Positions 5,789 to 6,313 of a stretch of DNA of 6,313 nucleotides are shown one piece after another. The translations under genes and the position numbers were made by a program. Under the pieces are notes generated by a model. The model made no database searches. It worked only from the letters and a program-made list of their open reading frames with translations, and had not been told where the DNA came from. The stretch covers positions 1 through 6,313 of the forward strand of contig DAOWEE010000017.1 of the NCBI GenBank assembly GCA_030638625.1, in the 5' to 3' direction. Origin of the DNA: Methanosarcinales archaeon. GTDB taxonomy: Archaea > Halobacteriota > Methanosarcinia > Methanosarcinales > Methanocomedenaceae. Numbering within the stretch: the stretch's first letter is position 1; each line of letters starts with the position of its first letter.

Positions 5789-5873
5789 TGAAATAAGTGA
5801 CATAATCAACAAGATGAGATAATCCACAGACAGAAATAGTCAACAAACTAAAACAATCAACAGACTGAATCCA
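5789..5873 (+). repeat. 17-bp tandem direct repeat abutting the arcS start
   Basis: Four contiguous 17-base units: TCAACAAGATGAGATAA (5806-5822), TCCACAGACAGAAATAG (5823-5839), TCAACAAACTAAAACAA (5840-5856) and TCAACAGACTGAATCCA (5857-5873). Against the consensus TCAACARACTGAAAYAA they match at 14, 14, 16 and 15 of 17 positions. A more degenerate unit, TGAAATAAGTGACATAA (5789-5805), matches at 12. The array ends one base before the arcS ATG. The 17-base period is not a multiple of three and a TGA at 5866-5868 is in frame with arcS, so it is not an N-terminal extension. Purine/A-rich units with almost no G-U pairing potential suggest an unstructured leader if transcribed. Confidence 0.75.
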
Positions 5874-5874
5874 T

Positions 5875-6313
5875 ATGACCAGATATTTTGAAGTAACCAG
5901 ACGAGACGGCGCAGCCCGCATGGGCAAGTTGATGTTAAAAGAATCCCACCCCACCCCCATGATACTGGAAGTGGCATCAGGATGTCCTATTGTATATGCC
6001 GGCAGCCCATGGGGGCACAGTGCCCTTACACCTGATGATGTGGATGACGGCACATTGGTAATATTACCTGACAAATCCATGCCACTGCATGCCAGGGGAG
6101 AAAAAGTAAAACGAATGGTGGAATCTGTCATGGAGTCCGCGCAGATATGGAATGATTGGCAGGGGCCGGTGGGCCGCATCGTACACCCTGCGTACCCTGA
6201 TACATCACCCGCCGACATGTACGTCATGGGTGCTTCAAAGCAGATGGAACACAACCCCAGGGTACTGCTGGAAACCGTTATCCATATCAGGAACAGTACT
6301 CCTCCTGATACCG
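5875..6313 (+). CDS. arcS: Archaeosine synthase alpha subunit (TgtA2/ArcS-like), N-terminal part, C-terminus outside window
   Basis: Likely archaeosine synthase, which acts after archaeal tRNA-guanine transglycosylase and converts preQ0 at tRNA position 15 to archaeosine (family knowledge). The 146 visible residues open with MTRYFEVTRRDGAARMGKL, the N-terminus I associate with this family: a TGT-like fold that takes the place of the catalytic transglycosylase domain. Later landmarks are GTLVILPDKSMP (about 59-70), ADMYVMGASKQMEHNPRVLL (112-131) and IHIRNSTPPDT at the edge, resembling the 'yvmgna.q...nPr' segment of TgtA2. The diagnostic C-terminal lysine region and PUA domain lie beyond 6313, so a TgtA-related paralogue cannot be excluded. 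The ATG at 5875 has an in-frame TGA nine bases upstream and no Shine-Dalgarno. It is divergent from flpA across 200 bp. Confidence 0.75.
   Translation, partial: MTRYFEVTRRDGAARMGKLMLKESHPTPMILEVASGCPIVYAGSPWGHSALTPDDVDDGTLVILPDKSMPLHARGEKVKRMVESVMESAQIWNDWQGPVGRIVHPAYPDTSPADMYVMGASKQMEHNPRVLLETVIHIRNSTPPDT

Noticed and set aside
5811..5868. C/D box guide sRNA, suggested by AGATGAG and CTGA near flpA
   Set aside because: The C-like box does not fit RUGAUGA and there is no C'/D' pair at archaeal spacing; the CTGA is part of a repeat unit.
5789..5873. CRISPR array
   Set aside because: Units are contiguous, 17 bases and degenerate, with no spacers; not a CRISPR pattern.
5781..6254. 157-codon open frame on the minus strand
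   Set aside because: It lies antisense to the arcS N-terminus and over the repeat array; its protein is Cys/Met/Ser-rich without recognisable motifs, while the plus frame has a clear family N-terminus.

Overview
The window comes from a euryarchaeon, most likely a methanogen or methanotroph (ANME-like) of the Methanosarcinales or a relative. The reasons are a component A2 (AtwA) ATPase of the methyl-coenzyme M reductase activation system, an archaeal-type PheT, an archaeal fibrillarin (FlpA), an archaeosine synthase N-terminus, and TATA-like boxes 25-60 bp before genes. The genus is inference. No mobile element, CRISPR array, tRNA or rRNA is visible. No gene-free stretch exceeds 300 bases.

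Layout. 1-1218 (-): first 406 residues of AtwA, two ABC ATPase domains, cut by the window edge. 1219-1436: divergent promoter region with three small dyads. 1437-2591 (+): secreted lipoprotein with a Thr-rich linker and a beta-propeller of about eight repeats, ending before an oligo-T tract. 2640-4834 (-): pheT followed by a cyclase/kynurenine-formamidase-family gene with a 4-bp ATGA overlap, so probably one translationally coupled operon. 4955-5674 (-): flpA, rRNA/tRNA 2'-O-methyltransferase of C/D box sRNPs; with no clear terminator after it, it may read into pheT. 5675-5874: divergent promoter region. 5875-6313 (+): start of archaeosine synthase (arcS/tgtA2), cut by the window edge.

The right half (pheT, flpA, arcS) is a translation and RNA-modification neighbourhood: tRNA-Phe charging, C/D-guided 2'-O-methylation, and archaeosine formation in tRNA. 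The left half holds the MCR-activation ATPase and an unrelated surface protein.

The least explained signal is in the leaders. Short tandem direct repeats sit directly against the start codons of all three translation genes: a 12-bp repeat before pheT that contains its Shine-Dalgarno, a 17-bp repeat (four units plus one degenerate) ending one base before the arcS ATG, and an 11-bp-period duplication plus a 9-bp inverted repeat before flpA. I do not recognise these as a described element. They are the best candidates here for undescribed regulation, although degenerate repeats in AT-rich leaders can also be neutral slippage products.
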